Shown here one piece after another: positions 43,937 to 55,024 of a stretch of DNA of 64,000 nucleotides. The notes beneath the pieces were generated by a model that was not told the DNA's origin, ran no database searches, and worked only from the letters and a program-made list of their open reading frames with translations. Location of the stretch: contig NC_081410.1 in the NCBI RefSeq assembly GCF_030272615.1, forward strand, positions 118,305,140 to 118,369,139, written 5' to 3'. The position numbers and the translations under genes were made by a program. Source of the stretch: Cryptomeria japonica (Eukaryota; Streptophyta; Pinopsida; Cupressales; Cupressaceae). How positions within the stretch are numbered: the stretch's first letter is position 1; the number at the start of each line of letters is the position of its first letter.

Positions 43937-46900
43937 ATGCCTAAATCAGTGGTAGAATCATGAAAGATGCCTGCTGCAGCCGAGACATCGCGAGCATCCA
44001 AATCAGATATCCCTCACTGTGTCGAAAGGATGAAGTATCAGTATCAAAGAGGGGGATGGAGGGAGTCAAAAGTTCAGAGTGTCTGGGACAATGTCGGTGA
44101 TACTGACCTTGGCCATATTGATATCCAAGATTTCAAGAGCCGAGTCCTTTCCCCTAATGCGTACGGTAGGCCTAGGCAGATGATGGAAAGTGGCATCACC
44201 CAAGCAGCGGGATTTCCTCCAGCAGTACAAAACTATGAGTTAGTGGTAGAGGCTGCCCGACATTACCAACCAGGTTCCAGATTGGTGCTCCTCGAGAACA
44301 TGACCCTCGCTAACTTCACTCCTGAGGCCATTGGCGACGCATTCGACATCCCCTACCGGAACAATCCCACGACTACGACTATAGATGAAGCGTAGGGGGC
44401 GTATGATATGAATTCTGCCAGATGCAGAACACTGATCCATGAAGAGTGATACAAGGAGAGAAGATCTCCAAGCGTCAGAATTGCGAAAAAGACCCCAAGA
44501 AGTGACTTTCACAATGAGCATGGGGACATGGTCACATTGCTCAGCAGGGTTATGGGACTTCCCAAATCCAACTACTTTGAGGAGTGGATGTTTTATTTCA
44601 CACAGCAAGTCTTCGCTGGGAAGTCCAAGTTCGACTGGGCCCAGATTATAAGCGACAACATCCACACTTAGCTAATTGAACTCGAGACAAAGAAGTACTT
44701 CACTATGACCTCTTATTTGGTCTACATGTTCGCTAGGAACCAGCCACTGCCAGGTTTAATAATGAAAGGAGAAATTGGGAATGGGCCTGGTCAGGTGAAG
44801 GTATATGATTGTTACCCATAGCTGCATTATCAAGATATAGCTCAAAGAGAAAAGAATAGCCCGACCTATGCGGTTGGTCAATATGAACGCGTCAATGATG
44901 CCTTCACAATGCGCCTAGTTAGGCTAATGCAGGGAGGATTACACATAAGGCTCTTAGAACAAGCTACTATCCTAGTACAAAGATACGGAGCCTGGTTCAT
45001 CTAGTTCTCGAGGTTCTCCTACATCCGGATAGCTGGCTTTGATGGTGCCCCTCTCCGGCTTCCACGGTACCCAACTGACAAGATAGTTCTTATGGAGGTC
45101 GCAAGGCAGTCACGTCATGCCGACATCTTACTTAGAGACAGCAAGCAGGCTGGATTCGCGTTCCCCATGATTATATAGATCAATGGTTGCATCAGCAGAT
45201 TGAGCGACTAATTCATGATGGAGTCCAGTTCACCTATCACTTAATGGGTAGCCTCGATTCTGAGTCGTTCGAAGATGAGGGAACTTCCAGTGCACCCAAG
45301 GAAGAAATTGAAAAGCTCGAGAAGAGGAAGAAGGCTAAGGCTTGCAGAGGGACTCAGACATCCAAGAGAACAAGAAGAGAGAAGATTCCCATTAGGAGGC
45401 CAGAGGTCACTTCATCGTCAAAGGACCCCAGTGTGTCCGACGATGTAGTAGAATTGGATTATATACCTGCTTCTCCTTGCTAGAGTGACATCGATGCATT
45501 TGGAGCTGATGATCCTCCCGCACGCAACATGCTAGACGCCGAGCTAAGAGCTACAGAATCAGTCGAGCCGGGTAACCAAATTGAGGAAGGAGAGATTCCA
45601 TCCATTCATGGGATTGAAGTGCATGAACCCACCCAATATAGTCGCCATGAATTGCTGCTCCATAACACTGCCAAGGATGACTCTATCGTTGAAGGAGAGC
45701 AAAAGACAGAGGAGATCCGCGAGCCCAAAAAGACTGAAGAGCTACCATCCCACAAAGGCATCAGACAATTGTTTAGTGAAGTAGGAGAAAACTCTGTTGC
45801 AAGCAAAGAGCTTGACACCTCCTCCACTCCTCCGGTAACGGAACAACTGCAAATTTGTGGTGAGACGGCTGAAAATATCAAAGAACAGAGTGAAAATTCA
45901 ACCATAGCATCAGCCCAAACTGTACCTCAGGAATGGTTGAATGCCCGAGCTCAGCGCAAGGCCGCCACAAAGCCACCTATTGACTTGGAAGACATCTTCT
46001 CATGTATAGATCAAGCTAAAGCTAAGGGGAAGAAAAAGCCCAAGGTATATTCCAGAATGACCAAAGATGAGCAAAGGAACCGCACTCTTCACATCGCCAC
46101 CCCGCCTGTAGACAAGCCAGCAGATCAGATTACACTGGTAGATTATAGCACCACGACCGTCCCCATCGGACGAGCCAATAAGGAACAGGAAAAGGAGGAA
46201 TTCAATGATTCAGTACAGAACATGCTCAGGCAACTTTAAGAGATAACAGCTGAAAAGGAAATGTGTCGAGCTCGTGCTGAGCAGGCCGAGGGATACATCG
46301 ATCAACTCGTGAGACCATTACACAATGCTTCCGAATCCCACATTCCCCCGACAGCATTGGCACAGAGGACCACAATAGAATTTTAAAGAGTACGGGACAC
46401 CACAAGGGCCGTCAAGGAATGGATTCAAGGCATCAAAGGGAGGGGAGAACGAATCCTCGAAGAAGTAAAAGAGATGGCTCACCATCGAGAGACCACCCTG
46501 GTCCAGCTATTAGAGATAAAGAGGGAATCCCTTAGAATGCATGAAGTAGCTGCCACTTCTCTTCCCCTCATTAGAGCTCTCTTCTGGGCCCATGCACAGA
46601 TTCCTACATTACCCACCATCCTAGATCCTTATAACATCAGCACTCTTAAGGAATGGTGTTGGACTATCAACATGAAGAATGACACAAGAGAAATCATTGA
46701 TAAAGAACACGATGCATGCGAGACAATTCTGAACACCATGCAAGAACTCGGCAAAATGATCCTCCGATCAATGGTCTCGGGATGGCAAAATGCCCTGTCC
46801 GATAAAGTGATACGGCCAGACTGGGAAGAAAGACTAGGGACGGATAGGATCACTTATTCCGTTAAGGACCTAAGTTTTGCTGGTCAGTTCCAGTCTGACA

Positions 46901-47140
46901 TGTGGTGCTTCGAGCGTAATTGTTCCAGCTGGAAGGATGGTTTGAAGCACGTGAACCAATATCTCGAGGGAATGCAATATAAAATTCGTCATCCTCCTAT
47001 GCCTCCATTTAGTCAGGTTCCAGGAGTATGTTCGTGAGGAACGTGCGGCAGGTCGTGATCTTTGGCAGGAATATTTGCATGGTGAAGATGAGTTCTTGGA
47101 AAAGGAATCTACAAATGGAAAAGAGAATGTTCTTTCCTAG
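43937..47140 (+). pseudogene. ORF inside the 3' LTR, broken differently from the 5' copy
   Basis: Same protein as 29063-32533, beginning at the equivalent ATG and already stopped at codon 9 by TGA. The main open segments are 43967-44395, 44700-45180 in pieces, 45187-45483, 45529-46239 and 46474-47037. It keeps an N-terminal block lost from the 5' copy (DNVGDTDLGHIDIQDFKSRV). It lacks about 396 bp around 45175 and about 20 bp near 47011, which shifts the C-terminus. Between the two copies almost every part of the protein survives at least once, so the ancestral frame can be compared domain by domain. Function unknown. Confidence 0.72.
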
Positions 47141-48292
47141 AAAGTGCTTTCTCCTTTTAAATCTTGAAAGTGCACTTTTTGGCGAAAGGGTCATGTTTGA
47201 CTTCCAAGTCAGCTAAATGTAAAACTTTATGTGTATGCAGCTTTTTGGATTATTTTTGGATAAGTTCTAATTACCTTTTGGGGTAATTATTACTCCCTTT
47301 GGGGTAGTTATTACTCCCTTTGGGGTAGTTGCTGATATTTTCCTCCCATTTATGGGTATGGACAGCAATGTTTTATGGATGAATTTGGGCCACTTGTTTA
47401 GATTAAATCTTGGCCATTCATCCATTTTTGAAGCCTATTTAAGGTACTAGTTTTCTCTCATTTTGTAAGAAGTTTTTGGATTGTTGTTCAAGCTCTGGCG
47501 AAATTTACAAGATTTAATGCAAAGTTAAGGCTGTTTCAAGTTTCCTTCTGAGTGCATGGTCTTTTTCTTCATTAATTTAGAATTTTTCAGTTATGCTTCT
47601 TTCCTTTATATAGCATTTTCTAAGTAAACATCCGATAGAATCCTCGCTGTTCATACCATTAGGGAATGGCTGATTGTCTTTCCTTTTGTATGGTTAATCT
47701 GAACCTCTTATATGCTTAGTTCGGTTATTGAATGCTCATTGAATGGATGTCAAAGTTTTGATGTTGTATTTAATAGCATGAAAACTCAATTTTGCCTTGA
47801 AGATCGCACTAGATTGATGCAAGTATTGTGCTTAAATGGCTGGTAATGCTTAATTTAGTTATTTGGAGGTGTCCGTCTGTTTACTAAATCTGCTATCTTA
47901 GTTAAAATTTATATTTTCTGTATCTCTCTCTCTCTCAATCCCTCTTTTTTCCCCTTTTTATCAAGAGAATCCGCAGTCCTATTGAAAGTAGTATCAACCC
48001 AACTTAAACTATTTGATAAGCAAGACGATTAAAGTTTTGGGGAACTCATCGTGCAATTGCCTATTTCACTGTAAGTCCCCCTTCTGTTTCCAGCAAAACT
48101 CATCAAACCACTGAGCAATCCCGCTGTCAAGACCTGACAAACGAAACCTTGAGGTTATCCCGTTTGATCTAGCGCGAGAAATAGCATTAGGGATTTCCTT
48201 ATCCCAAGAGAAGATAGGATACTCAGCAAGTTTATTCTATTCTGCGTTGGCCCTATGGAGTTTGCAGCAATGCAACTTTAGAGAGGTCAACA

Positions 48293-50165
48293 CAGACCAA
48301 ATGAAATTCATTTATTGATTGAACCATTTCAATAAGTATATATTCAGTTGCTTCTGTGATTTGATCAAGTATTGTAATAAAATCCAAAAATCAGAATTAC
48401 ATATTCCCAAAAAGAAAGGAGATAGAAGAAGCAGATATGGGAAAAATAAATAATTTCAGGAATTGTCAAGAAAATTGTAGAAGGAACATTTCAGTAAGGT
48501 TGTAGAATCCTATATTTCCTAGCTTAATTCAATGATTGATGGGTTTGTATACTGCTGATTACTTCAGGAAAAACATGAAAGACTTTTTATTTTCTCATAC
48601 TTTTTACTGTGGGCTTTATTGTCAGGGGCAGGAAATGTACTACTTGTTTCTATTAGATTATCTATTCTTGGTAAATTTATTAAATTACCATGCATGTTTG
48701 AGAATTCTTGTATCGATTAGAAATGTCCAGTTGAAAATGTTGCAGAATTCTAAATTTTTCATTTTTCAGATGGTCATGTCGAAGTTGTAACTTGGATTCC
48801 AATTTTACATCTATGTCATTTCGACCATGTGACCTGAAAATGACAAAGCTTTTATCAACTCTCCAGAGTTTTAGATCTACCTACAGCTTTGAAGTAAGGT
48901 AATTGAAATCTGTAATGTATGCAACTGCCCTCAGTATTCATCTTGATATTGTTCTTACTTTTTCATATGCAGTCATTTATTCTATTTATGTATGTACTCT
49001 TTGATGCTTGTTTATAATTGGTTGTCTTAGAGCTTTACAGATTATCTTTTGTTAAATTTGCTAGAAAGTGTGGTACAATGCAACTATAAAGTTCAGAGTT
49101 GAGTTATGTATTAAAATTGAGGATGAGAATTGCAAATGTAATTTGATCACAGTATTTTGATTTTAATTGGTAAATTCCCTTTGCAGTGATTCCTTTGGCT
49201 TAAATGTCACGAGTGAGGTATTTCATCTGTCAAACTCATCTTGCACTTGCACCTGGCCTTGTCCTTTGGGGTATGCCACACCCAAACTTGGATGTGGTAG
49301 TTAATACGTTCATCTTAATCAGTAGATTATTTGACCACAATTAAGTTGTTATGAAATTCTGAGCTATTTCTTTGACTGCATTACTTTTAGTTTAGTCACA
49401 CAACTTCTTGGTTTTTGTTAAAAACATCTTATCTTTTTTAAGCTTTGGGAGAACTTGTGTCAGTTTGTCATATTAAAGGTTGGTCAATGATTTTGACCCT
49501 TTGCCCGTAAAACTCTTAAAAGTTCTGAATTTGTACAATTTTCTTCTAGATGTTTCAAAATCAATTATGTGATAAGAATTCTTGAATATCAAGTGATGTA
49601 AACGGCAAATGTTTTATCTTTTCTAAATAAAAATAATTCCTATGGTAATGCTTTTTGTATTGTCACCATATTTTGAAGCTTTGGTGCATGTCATAATTGA
49701 ATATTTTCTACTGTATTGTATTTTTATTACTGCATAGATTAAAAATGCAAACAAGAGCAATGATTTAACTGAGGAGTTTCATGGTATACTTACAGGAAAA
49801 GGTATATGTAGCTACATAAGTAGCAGGTCTTGATGGTCATGTCATGCTATTATTTGTTACCAGCTACCAAACCTTGTTCATTCTAGATTTTCACATGTAA
49901 ATTTTTTGCTTATGTGGACATTGGCAATGCTGGTAGATTCATAATTCCGTATCTTGTTTTCTAAGAAGCTAGGCATTCTATATCATTGCTATTTTGTAGT
50001 GTTTATGTTATAATATGTATGACTGTGTATATGGACCACATGTTGTTGGTTTGTCAGTAATTTTGACAGCAACACCAATTCATCTATAGGCATCAAAGTG
50101 CCTTGATGTGGGTAATCTATTATGTTGTTGACATATATGGGTCTTTCTAGTCTATGTTGCTTTAG
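48293..50165. other. non-repeat sequence with candidate exons
   Basis: Sequence right of the gypsy element up to the solo LTR. Apart from the three candidate exons listed separately, no gene or transposon domain is evident. The last five bases, TTTAG, are the solo LTR target site. Confidence 0.6.
48770..49801 (+). pseudogene. candidate three-exon segment of an unrecognised host gene
   Basis: Exon 48770-48893 follows ATTTTTCAG and ends before GTAAGG (GHVEVVTWIPILHLCHFDHV, later SFYQLSRVLDLPTAL). Exon 49187-49217 follows CCCTTTGCAG and ends before GTATTT (DSFGLNVTSE). Exon 49738-49801 follows TTACTGCATAG and ends before GTATAT (IKNANKSNDLTEEFHGILTG). Phases join in frame across both introns, and the third exon joins in phase to 51961. 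Two TGA codons interrupt the first exon, as expected of decayed CGA codons. I do not recognise the protein. By-eye selection of splice sites inflates the apparent fit, so this remains a candidate. Confidence 0.38.
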
Positions 50166-51850
50166 TGTAATGTCCCCTTTTTGGGATCACCTTCTACTTT
50201 ACCCTAAATTCACAAATACAAAATGAATCAAGGGCAAACATAATTAGGAAAATAATTTTCCTTTAAAAATAAGATGGGATAAGGCTATTTTTCGAAACCT
50301 GCAATGAGATTAGACAACAATGTAGATATAACTCATGAAATACATCCAATTCTAGGGTTAGGATATTTATAAACCAATATCAACAATCACATGGAAACTC
50401 AACCATAACGAGGGCTGAGTTGGAAGACATGATGAGGTACCCCAAGTATCCTCTACCCTAGGCCCAACAGCAAGACCTTATCCCCTGTGGCTTCATGTTG
50501 TCCTTAACCGATGGTCCTTAACCATCATCATGAGGTGGCATACCTAGTGAGGGCTTTACACCGTTCCCTTCCATCATATCAACCTCTCACCTATTATGAT
50601 TGATTCACTTCAACAATAGGGTGCCTTTGACCCTCATCTAGTCATCATCATAATACCTTAATGATTTTACTTCTTGTATTTGTGAGCCATTGTGGAGAAG
50701 AGGGGAGAGATTATGGAGAGTGCCCCCGAAACTATCTCTTTTGAGACCCAAAGACTGTACCCTTTGTACTCCTTTGGCTTCATTGGGCTCATCCTATCCC
50801 ACTTTGAGGTGGCGTATCTAGAAGAATGCCCATACACCGTACCCCTATCACAATACTTTAACATTTCTCCTCACAATGTTGAGAATGGTTGTAATAGACA
50901 TTTATGCTCACTATAATATTAATTTTTAATCAACAGCATTATGTTGTATTGTCATTTATCCAATGCGTGTGGTCCATATTGGTAGTAATTTGGTGTTACC
51001 AGCTTGTCTTATATTAACAGTATTAAATTTATATTAGCAATATTATACCATTTTCAATACCACAATGTTAACATTAGATTATGTGTGTGCCATTTTGTTA
51101 ATAGTATCATTATGCATCATTAATAATGTTAAACTGTTTTGACACTAATTGTATTAACAATATTTATTTTATTAACGATATTTAATTATACTAGCATTGT
51201 CAATAATATAATAATAAGATCAGATTTAATTATTATTGTTAGTTGTATTGTTAATGCTTGTGCTGAATTAGTGGTGTAGTATCCTACTTAATCATTGACT
51301 GTCCCCTATGATCATAACGTATTGTTTTAAGTTCAACAGCCAAATGTCTGCTGGTCTGTCTACAGTATTCTCCCTAACCCCCGTGGGATGTCTCTTATCC
51401 TGTTATTTCTTTCTCCTATTTACTGCTGAGTTTGTGCGCTCCTTCCCTGCCACATTTTCCTCCTTTTTTCCTGTCTGTGTGTTGCTGGATAGGGAGGTTG
51501 ATATTATTTAAAACCCCCCGATTGACTATGACCTTCCAAGGGGACACGATCCCTTGGGCTATGCCTTTTTGATTCAACGTATGACCCTTAAATACAAACT
51601 GGTGCCTTTGGTTTATATATATATATATATAAACAAATTTTGATATATGTAAGGCACATAAACAAAGATACTAATAAAAAATTGTGGATGATTTTATTAA
51701 TTTGTAAGTAATATACTATTAACAATAAACTTTGTAAACGAATAATATATATTTAGTTAATAATAAATTGTGGATAATTCTTTAGTATTAATTTGGGAAT
51801 AGTAATAATCGTTTTAATAATAATGTATTGAAATGATTAAAGTAATCCAT

Positions 51851-51915
<65 letters not shown>

Positions 51916-51943
51916 ATTATATAAGGGAGTCAGGGACATTACA
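50166..51943 (+). mobile_element. solo LTR, 1,778 bp, duplication TTTAG
   Basis: Begins TGTAATGTCCCCTTTT and ends AGGGACATTACA. TTTAG flanks both sides (50161-50165 and 51944-51948). No coding domain inside; two (TA)n runs lie near the 3' end. A solo LTR created by recombination between the LTRs of a full element fits best. Orientation is uncertain because the ends are inverted copies of each other for about 11 bases. It sits in a candidate intron. Confidence 0.88.
51858..51912. repeat. (TA)n microsatellite
   Basis: About 27 uninterrupted TA units near the end of the solo LTR; a shorter run lies at 51614-51632. Confidence 0.95.
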
Positions 51944-51960
51944 TTTAGCAGGTTTTTTAG

Positions 51961-52110
51961 CAGTCTATGTACCCTGTTGTTATTTGACCAAAGGCCCTAA
52001 TCGTCTGGAAGCAACCCACCCCTTGGAGCTGAAAATGTGTTGCCCTAGAAACATTCAAATGAAATTGACTGCTGGATGCTAACTTGAAGAGCACATGGTT
52101 ATACCGAGAG
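51961..52110 (+). pseudogene. candidate exon continuing the 48770-49801 segment
   Basis: After GGTTTTTTAG the frame expected from the exon ending at 49801 reads VYVPCCYLTKGPNRLEATHP, then LELKMCCPRNIQMKLTAGC, before a TAA at about 52080. The fit of phase and acceptor supports it; the stop and lack of a recognised domain weaken it. It begins only 13 bases after the solo LTR duplication, so the insertion sits just inside the intron. Confidence 0.33.
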
Positions 52111-52352
52111 GGGGGGGGGGGGGGGGGGTTTAAACTTTTTCAACTTCAATCGTAAGTATATAACTTATTTCATAAACATATCCATTGCATCCAAACATTC
52201 ATTATGTGATCTAACTAAAATGAACACAAATAGAACACAAGATATATACGTGGAAACCCTTACGGGAGAAAACCACTGCAAATCAATGCTTTTATATGAA
52301 TATCTTCTTTTACAATGTTTGTAGGCACCGACCCCTAACACTATCTGATTGC

Positions 52353-52460
52353 GTGAGCACCAACCCACTGGAAGCACCAACTCCCACTTCTGAATTTGTG
52401 AGCACTAACCCACTGGAAGCACCAACTCCCACTTCAGAATCTGCGAGCACCAACCCACTT
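52353..52460 (+). repeat. 45-bp tandem repeat, 2.4 units
   Basis: Units at 52353-52397, 52398-52442 and a partial third, starting GTGAGCACCAACCCACTGGA. They encode a 15-residue repeat (STNPLEAPTPTSEFV) in a 143-codon plus-strand frame (52296-52727) that has no other recognisable feature. Confidence 0.85.
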
Positions 52461-53142
52461 CACAGAAATCTGATTTTCCACCTTGACAATGTTGCTATAA
52501 CAATGGATGATGGACAATTCAGTCTCTTTAACAAATCTGCCTACATTCCTTTCTCAATTGCATATTCACTTCTTCACAAATCTGCATTTATTTCTTTTAC
52601 AACTGTATCTATTCTCCTTCACGAATCTGCACATATCTCTTATGAATTACACATACCTTCTTCTAGAATAAATCAGAATTACACTTCATATTTCTCTTTT
52701 CTATATCTGCTCAAAATCTTATCATAACTAGTTTCAGCCTTCCTTCAAATATATGTCTTCATAGACACCCACACTCCACTCAGTTTTCTTCAGCATATAC
52801 GTACAACACATATTCAATCTTATTCGGTTCCCCTTATATGCTTTCTACGTAACCTCTCAAAAAGGTTACATCTCTTTGAAACTCAAAAGTTGTGTCTATT
52901 ATTGTATCTCCATTTTCATAACTGCCGGTCATGTTTTTGTTTTTCTCAAGTACCCATTCATAATCCTCTAATTTTAACATGTCCTATCGATTTTGACTTT
53001 GTTAAATCATCAATGATTAATGGTTTTGTTTTGCTCTCACTTATATTATGTTTTATATTTATTTTATACTCACATCCATACTTTAAGATGTTCACCGATT
53101 ATAGTCTTGTTTGAACTAATTATTATTATATTGATATCAAAC

Positions 53143-53565
53143 TGTGAGATTTTGCCAAGATCATGAGCTCAAGAAAAATACAAAATGTATTCTTGTCAAT
53201 AGATAAATGATCAATAGATCAATAGTTGTTGTTACAATGAATATGAGCCTACTTATATAGGTAAGGCTATATGGATATGTGAGCACACAAACATGACGTG
53301 GCTCAATAAGAAACAAGGGTAGGTAGGAAATAGGTGTGGTAGGCAGGAGAAACAATATAATATTCCACATGAGGTGGATCACCCACCGAAGGTGGAATGT
53401 AACAAGAAGACCACAAAAGGTGGAAATTCTCCTACACACACTATCCCAATGTGACATAAACATCCAAGTGTCTCATACCCTAACTACTATGAAAAAATGC
53501 ATTATCCTAAGTAAACTTAAGTAAGGTGTAATAATATCCAACATTAATAAATAATTATACCAACA
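53143..53565 (-). repeat. 3' LTR of the gag-only element
   Basis: Plus-strand ends TGTGAGATTTTGCC...ACCAACA. It lacks about 32 bp present in the other LTR near 56585-56617. A minus-strand TATA box (TATATAAG) lies near 53253-53260. Confidence 0.9.
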
Positions 53566-53657
53566 CCCCCCCCCCGCTTAAGTGCAACTCAGGGGAATAC
53601 ACTTAAGTCTACAATGCAACTAAGCACTGCAAGATGGGTCCCGGCTACGAGGCCATG

Positions 53658-55024
53658 TTAGGTACCCATGTACAAATGGAAATGCATGCAACCAATGCAA
53701 TGAAATCTCTCATAAAGCGGGGAAAGAGAGAAAAACCCAATGGGAAAAAACCCTCCCCCAAAAGAGAGATGATACAAGAGAACTCTCATAGAAGTATGTG
53801 AGGAATAAAACTCCATGTCAGGAAAAAGTCCCCCCCATATGAGAGAAGAAGAGAAGCTAGGTAGCCCCCCCTCAATGTAGAATCTGCACCAATGATAGAA
53901 GCTCGATGAATCTAGAAGCCATCTCCTCGAATCATGACTTGTAGTAGCACAAAGAGCTTTTCCTCTTCTTTTTCCAAAAGAGTGAGTCTTCCCACTTATA
54001 GAAGCCATTAATGCTTGCCCTTTCCCCTTTGAGTTTGAGGAAGTGGAAGGTGACGAATCCTCCTTCTTGTAGGCATTAGGCAAATCAATGTTGTGCTTTT
54101 TGAGGATATGTGAGAGCTCATCAATCTTCTTAGAATGACAACGACGCTCCTTATGACCAACCTTTTTACAATAGGCATAAGTAGGTCTCTCCCTTTTTGG
54201 TGAATTGTCCCTCTTGGAAGAGGATGAATCTCCTTGTTGTGGAGAAGGTGGTGCTTTGTCCTTAGGCTTTGATTGCCATTTCTTCTTGTTTGAGTTTCTT
54301 TTCCTTGATTTCCTTTGTTCCCTTGAGTTGCCACTAATGCTTGAGACTTAGAAGTCTTAAGAATGCCCATGCTTATCAACTTAGTTTGTTCCATCATCAA
54401 CATTTCGGCGAAAGCATCAAATGTAGGCATTGTGTAGCTTGAACCCATTGTCATCCTATGGGTTTGGAAACTAGAAACAAATGCTGCATATTCTTGTGGA
54501 AGCTTGCCCATCAAATTGAAGATCAATTGAGTATCCTTCTTATCAATGCCACAATCCTTGAGTTGTGCCCTCAACTCTTTTACCTTAGTGACATAATGTT
54601 GTATAGTATCAAAGTTCTTGGGATCTAACATGGTGAGATCACTATCAATTTGATATCCCCTAATTTCATCAACTTGACCATACAAGTCTTGAAACTTTTG
54701 CCAAGCATACTTGATTAGAGTACATTTCTCAATATGAAAGATGAGATCCTTTGATACATACTTTCTTAAGGTACCAATTGCCATGATATTCTTAGTGAGC
54801 CAATCCAAGTGAGCAACAAGATCAGCTTTAGGATCAGCGAGAGCAACAATAGTTCTATCAATATAATGAGTTAGTCCTTTTTCCATAAGTTTACTCCATG
54901 CATCAATTTTCCAAGTAGCATAATTATGAGAAGTTAAGAGAGGAAACTTAAGAGAACCCATAGCAGCAAAATGGAAAGAACACGAGCACAAAAGCACAAG
55001 AGACACCCCCCCAAATTCACTCAA
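53658..55024 (-). pseudogene. copia gag of the gag-only element, one frameshift
   Basis: The first frame (55024-54008) starts near MGSLKFPLLTSHNYATWKID, the copia gag N-terminus. It continues with HYVTKVKELRAQLKDCGI and LIFNLMGKLPQEYAAFVSSF, the UBN2 region. A frameshift around 54290 moves to the frame 54083-53658 and its upstream extension. There a zinc-knuckle relic reads YAYCKKVGHKERRC with Tyr in place of the first Cys. A protease start, RRWLLDSSSFYHW, has lost the DSGA motif. Coding then ends and the polypurine tract and LTR follow. Gag would supply particles; here it is probably inactive. Confidence 0.85.

Larger units (their letters stand above)
27302..48292 (+). mobile_element. giant Ty3/gypsy (Tat/Ogre-like) retrotransposon, 21 kb
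   Basis: LTRs at 27302-33654 and 41811-48292 both begin TGTTGTGCG and end GTCAACA. The flanks are CACAC (27297-27301) and CAGAC (48293-48297), a 5-bp duplication with one mismatch. A TGGCGCTAGAAGGA primer site follows the 5' LTR; this type of site is known from Tat/Ogre elements. The internal 8.2 kb encodes gag, protease, an extra RNase H, RT-RNase H and integrase in that order, all interrupted by stops and frameshifts. Very long LTRs, a Tat-type RNase H and the primer type point to the Tat/Ogre group, but the extra ORF lies in the LTR and the extra RNase H lies before RT. Confidence 0.92.
41811..48292 (+). repeat. 3' LTR of the gypsy element (6.48 kb)
   Basis: Starts TGTTGTGCGTAGC and ends GAGAGGTCAACA. 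Collinear with the 5' LTR, with the reciprocal indels listed there. The minisatellite is at 42357-42690 and the TATA-like box near 47436. Confidence 0.92.
51944..53142. other. interval with candidate exon, G19 tract, LTR-like remnant
   Basis: 51961-52110 may be a further exon. A run of 19 G lies at 52110-52128. Near 52248-52266 the plus strand reads ACGTGGAAACCCTTACGGG, resembling the reverse complement of a copia R/U5 motif, so 52129 onwards may be a minus-strand LTR remnant; ends were not found. A 45-bp tandem repeat is listed separately. Confidence 0.45.

Noticed and set aside
50166-51943. DNA transposon with terminal inverted repeats
   Set aside because: The inverted match is only about 11 bases, begins TG and ends CA, and the duplication is 5 bp. 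No transposase is present. A solo LTR fits better.
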